From positions 1-7,400 of the forward strand of contig JAGBIR010000033.1 in the NCBI GenBank assembly GCA_017934845.1: 7,400 nt of DNA, written 5' to 3'. The translations under genes and the position numbers were made by a program. This document shows positions 5,085 to 7,400 of the stretch, piece after piece. Positions within the stretch are counted from its first letter, which is position 1; each line of letters opens with the position of its first letter. Source of the DNA: Alistipes sp. GTDB taxonomy: Bacteria > Bacteroidota > Bacteroidia > Bacteroidales > Rikenellaceae. Under the pieces are notes generated by a model. That model did no database searches, had not been told where the DNA came from, and saw nothing but the letters and a program-made list of their open reading frames with translations.

Positions 5085-7181
5085 ATGAAGAAATTTTTAA
5101 TGACACTTGCGGCTGTGGCTATATCGCTTACAGCTATGGCAGATGAGGGTATGTGGCTTTTGCCTTACCTTCAGAAGATGAATATCAAGGATATGAAGGC
5201 CAAGGGTTGCCGCCTTTCGGCCGAGGATATCTATTCTATCAACCAGTCATCGTTGAAGGATGCTATCGTAATTTTCGGTGGCGGCTGTACCGGTGAGATC
5301 GTATCGGATAAGGGCCTTATCTTTACCAACCACCACTGTGGTTACGGCTCAATCCAGCAGCTCTCTTCAGTCGAGCACGACTACCTGAAGTATGGTTTCT
5401 GGGCATCTTCTCACGAGGAGGAGCTTCCCGTTCCGGGCCTTGCGGTGCGTTTCGTACGCTCTATCGAGGATGTTACAGCTCAGGTTTTGGGTAATGTTCC
5501 CTCTACGGCTGTGGGTGCCGAGCGCGAGGAGATGGTAGCTGCCAACGTTAAGGGCCTGAGCGAGGAGATGAAGGCAAAGAACGAGGGTATGACAATCCAG
5601 ATTGTACCTTTCTTTGGTGGAAATCAGTATTTTGCATTCGCTTACGAGGTATATAACGACGTTCGTTTGGTTGGTACACCTCCCTCATCAATCGGTAAGT
5701 TTGGTGGCGACACCGACAACTGGATGTGGCCTCGCCATACGGGCGACTTCTCAATCTTCCGCGTATATGCCGACAAGGACAACAAGCCTGCGGCTTACTC
5801 AAAGGAGAACGTGCCTTACAAGGCACCCCGTCACTTGGAGATTTCGTTGGACGGCGTCGAGGAGGGTGACTTCGCAATGATTATGGGCTTCCCCGGCTCT
5901 ACAACACGTTATATGACATCTTACGAGATCGACCATATGCTTCAGGTTGACAATCCTCAGCGTATCTTCATCCGTGGTGAGCGTCAGGCTATCCTTTGGG
6001 AGGCTATGGAGGCAAGCGACGAGATTCGCATCAAGTATGCTTCGAAGTATGCAGGTTCGTCGAACTACTGGAAGAACTCAATCGGTATGTCCCGCGGTAT
6101 CGAGAAGTTGGGCGTGAAGGCTCGTAAGCAGGCCGAGGAGGCTGCTTTCCAGAAGTGGGCCGATGAGAATACCCTTCCCGAGGAGGGCTTCCAGACAGCT
6201 TTGCCCCAGATGAAGGATGTTATGGCGAAGATTGCTCCCCATGCTGCTGCACGTCAGTACCTGAGCGAGGCATTCCTGCGCGGCGTGGAGATCGTTATGG
6301 CATCTCGCCTGCCCGAGGCTCGCTTGGCCGATTTTTATAAGGATTACGATGCCGAGCTGGATCGCAAGGTTGCAAAGCGTATGTTTAAGATCGTTCGCGA
6401 GAATATGAAGCCCGAGGATCTTCCTTCGGTTTATACCGAGGTTATCGACAAACTCTATGGCGGCTGCTCTGACGACTATGTTGATTGGTTGTACGACAAC
6501 TCAATGCTTACATCTTTGGAGAAGGCGCAGATGATTGGCGAGAACCGCAAGGATGATCCCGCAGCGCGTCTTTTGAGCTCTGTAATGGAGGTTTACATGC
6601 GTCACAACAAGGCTTATGCCGAGCTTAACCCCTTGTATGCCGATGCTCACCGCCTCTATGTTGCTGGTTTGATGCGTATGCAGCCCGAGAAGGCTTGGTA
6701 TTCGGATGCTAACTTTACAATCCGCCTTACCTATGGTAACGTGTTGCCTTACTCGCCTGCCGATGCTATTACCTATAACTACTACACAACTTTGGACGGC
6801 GTGATTGCCAAGGAGGATAAGTCAAATCCGTTGGAGTTCACCGTTGAGGATAAGCTCAAGGAGCTCTACGCAAAGAAGGATTACGGCCGCTACGCAATGA
6901 AGAACGGTAAGTTGCCCGTTGGCTTCCTCTGCAACCTCGATATTACAGGTGGTAACTCTGGTTCACCCGTGTTGGATGGCAAGGGCCGTTTGATTGGTCT
7001 GGCATTCGACGGTAACTGGGAGGCTATGTCGGGTGACGTGGCATTTGAGCCCGAGTTGCAGCGTTGTATCGCAGTTGATATCCGCTATGTCTTGTTTGTT
7101 GTTGACAAGTTTGCGGGTTGCGATCATATTATGAGCGAGCTTTCAATCGTTCAGGGCAAGGCTCGTAAGAGCAAGAAGTAA
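5085..7181 (+). CDS. Family S46 dipeptidyl-peptidase, DPP7-type
   Basis: This 698-residue exported serine peptidase removes dipeptides from the N-terminus of oligopeptides in the periplasm or at the cell surface, feeding amino-acid catabolism. Residues 1-19 are a signal peptide (MKKFLMTLAAVAISLTAMA, cut before Asp20). The chymotrypsin-like triad is complete: His84 in TNHHCGY, Asp221 in WPRHTGDFS and Ser625 in GGNSGSP. A helical insert typical of S46 lies between about 270 and 560. The S1 specificity position, 18 residues after the catalytic Ser as in Porphyromonas gingivalis DPP11 (Ser655/Arg673), is Gly643 in FDGNWEAMSGD. Glycine marks DPP7-like enzymes that prefer hydrophobic residues at P1; arginine would mark Asp/Glu-specific DPP11. 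The length is close to the 712-720 residues of the characterised enzymes. The gene stands alone, with a promoter at 5016-5044 and a terminator at 7206-7250. The first ATG is supported by the signal peptide. Confidence 0.95.
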   Translation: MKKFLMTLAAVAISLTAMADEGMWLLPYLQKMNIKDMKAKGCRLSAEDIYSINQSSLKDAIVIFGGGCTGEIVSDKGLIFTNHHCGYGSIQQLSSVEHDYLKYGFWASSHEEELPVPGLAVRFVRSIEDVTAQVLGNVPSTAVGAEREEMVAANVKGLSEEMKAKNEGMTIQIVPFFGGNQYFAFAYEVYNDVRLVGTPPSSIGKFGGDTDNWMWPRHTGDFSIFRVYADKDNKPAAYSKENVPYKAPRHLEISLDGVEEGDFAMIMGFPGSTTRYMTSYEIDHMLQVDNPQRIFIRGERQAILWEAMEASDEIRIKYASKYAGSSNYWKNSIGMSRGIEKLGVKARKQAEEAAFQKWADENTLPEEGFQTALPQMKDVMAKIAPHAAARQYLSEAFLRGVEIVMASRLPEARLADFYKDYDAELDRKVAKRMFKIVRENMKPEDLPSVYTEVIDKLYGGCSDDYVDWLYDNSMLTSLEKAQMIGENRKDDPAARLLSSVMEVYMRHNKAYAELNPLYADAHRLYVAGLMRMQPEKAWYSDANFTIRLTYGNVLPYSPADAITYNYYTTLDGVIAKEDKSNPLEFTVEDKLKELYAKKDYGRYAMKNGKLPVGFLCNLDITGGNSGSPVLDGKGRLIGLAFDGNWEAMSGDVAFEPELQRCIAVDIRYVLFVVDKFAGCDHIMSELSIVQGKARKSKK

Positions 7182-7205
7182 TAAAGTTGCTACTTTTATC
7201 CCTTT

Positions 7206-7250
7206 AGAGGTTACTTCCCTGCAGCGACTGAGGAAGTAACCTCTTTTTTT
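7206..7250 (+). terminator. Intrinsic terminator of the S46 peptidase gene
   Basis: A perfect 13-bp stem AGAGGTTACTTCC / GGAAGTAACCTCT (7206-7218 with 7232-7244), with a 13-base loop, is followed by a T-run ending at 7250. It begins 24 bp after the stop codon. Confidence 0.92.
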
Positions 7251-7281
7251 GAGTGATTTTATCAATTTATTGATAACTTTG
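7248..7281 (+). promoter_or_regulatory. Promoter reading out of the window to the right
   Basis: TAACTTTG (7274-7281) is a full match to TAnnTTTG, and a TTTG at 7248-7251 lies 22 bases upstream, overlapping the terminator's T-run. It would start a transcript near 7287 that enters the unseen gene to the right. Confidence 0.5.
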
Positions 7282-7303
7282 TCGCAGCAAACGTAAAAGT
7301 TTA

Positions 7304-7386
7304 ATCGCCGTTAGGGGCGAATTTGGGGTAGTATAGGAAAATTCTCCCATTAAAATAGGAGAGTACCCTTTAGGGGGAGGGGGTAC
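7304..7386 (+). other. Leader with small adjacent hairpins, no gene seen
   Basis: Downstream of the promoter are three short inverted repeats: CGCC/GGCG near 7306-7319, TCTCC/GGAGA (7343-7347 with 7358-7362) and GTACCC/GGGTAC (7363-7368 with 7381-7386). The last two abut. The G-rich run 7373-7383 is unusual for this otherwise A/T-rich spacer. No start codon with a supported reading frame is visible before the window ends, so this is probably a 5' leader; a structured regulatory element is possible but not recognised. Confidence 0.35.
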
Positions 7387-7400
7387 GACAAGAGAAACGA

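Overview
The window looks like a chromosomal segment of a Bacteroidales bacterium, with an Alistipes-like relative as the best guess. The evidence is a set of Bacteroidota-type -7 promoter elements (TAnnTTTG) in front of almost every transcription unit, A/T-rich translation starts without clear Shine-Dalgarno sequences, a family S46 dipeptidyl-peptidase, and a phosphate transporter with a fused PhoU-like tail. The genus is an inference from style, not from a marker gene.

Layout. Positions 69-944 (minus) encode a secreted alpha/beta-hydrolase esterase with its own promoter. Positions 1174-3399 (minus) encode a PiT-type phosphate transporter, closed by a strong terminator whose 3' arm and U-tract are duplicated. 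Positions 3602-4087 (minus) encode a small DprA/Rossmann-like protein. Positions 4088-4993 hold no protein gene. They contain three tandem, diverged copies of a roughly 322-325 bp unit. Each unit reads on the minus strand as a -7 promoter element, a roughly 245-nt structured RNA and a 3' U-tract. Positions 5085-7181 (plus) encode a DPP7-type S46 peptidase with its own promoter and a strong terminator. The last 150 bases carry a promoter and small hairpins leading to a gene beyond the window.

The most interesting element is the triplicated RNA. Copies A (4088-4330) and C (4735-4981) differ widely in the sequence of their main stems, yet both arms have changed together so that pairing is kept. 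The wobble pairs are G-U only if the RNA is read from the minus strand. Copy B (4413-4659) has an A-like 5' half and a C-like 3' half, so its basal stems no longer match well. A nearly invariant 30-nt stretch near the 5' end is not explained by the hairpins I can draw. The U-tract of copy A touches the ATG of the DprA-like gene, so that gene can be made only by reading through the RNA terminator or from an unseen internal start.

The protein genes do not form one obvious pathway. The esterase and the S46 peptidase fit exported polysaccharide and peptide catabolism in a gut or oral Bacteroidales, and the transporter supplies phosphate. The RNA array sits between two divergently read genes and may regulate at a distance or act on RNA polymerase; its function is unknown from this sequence.
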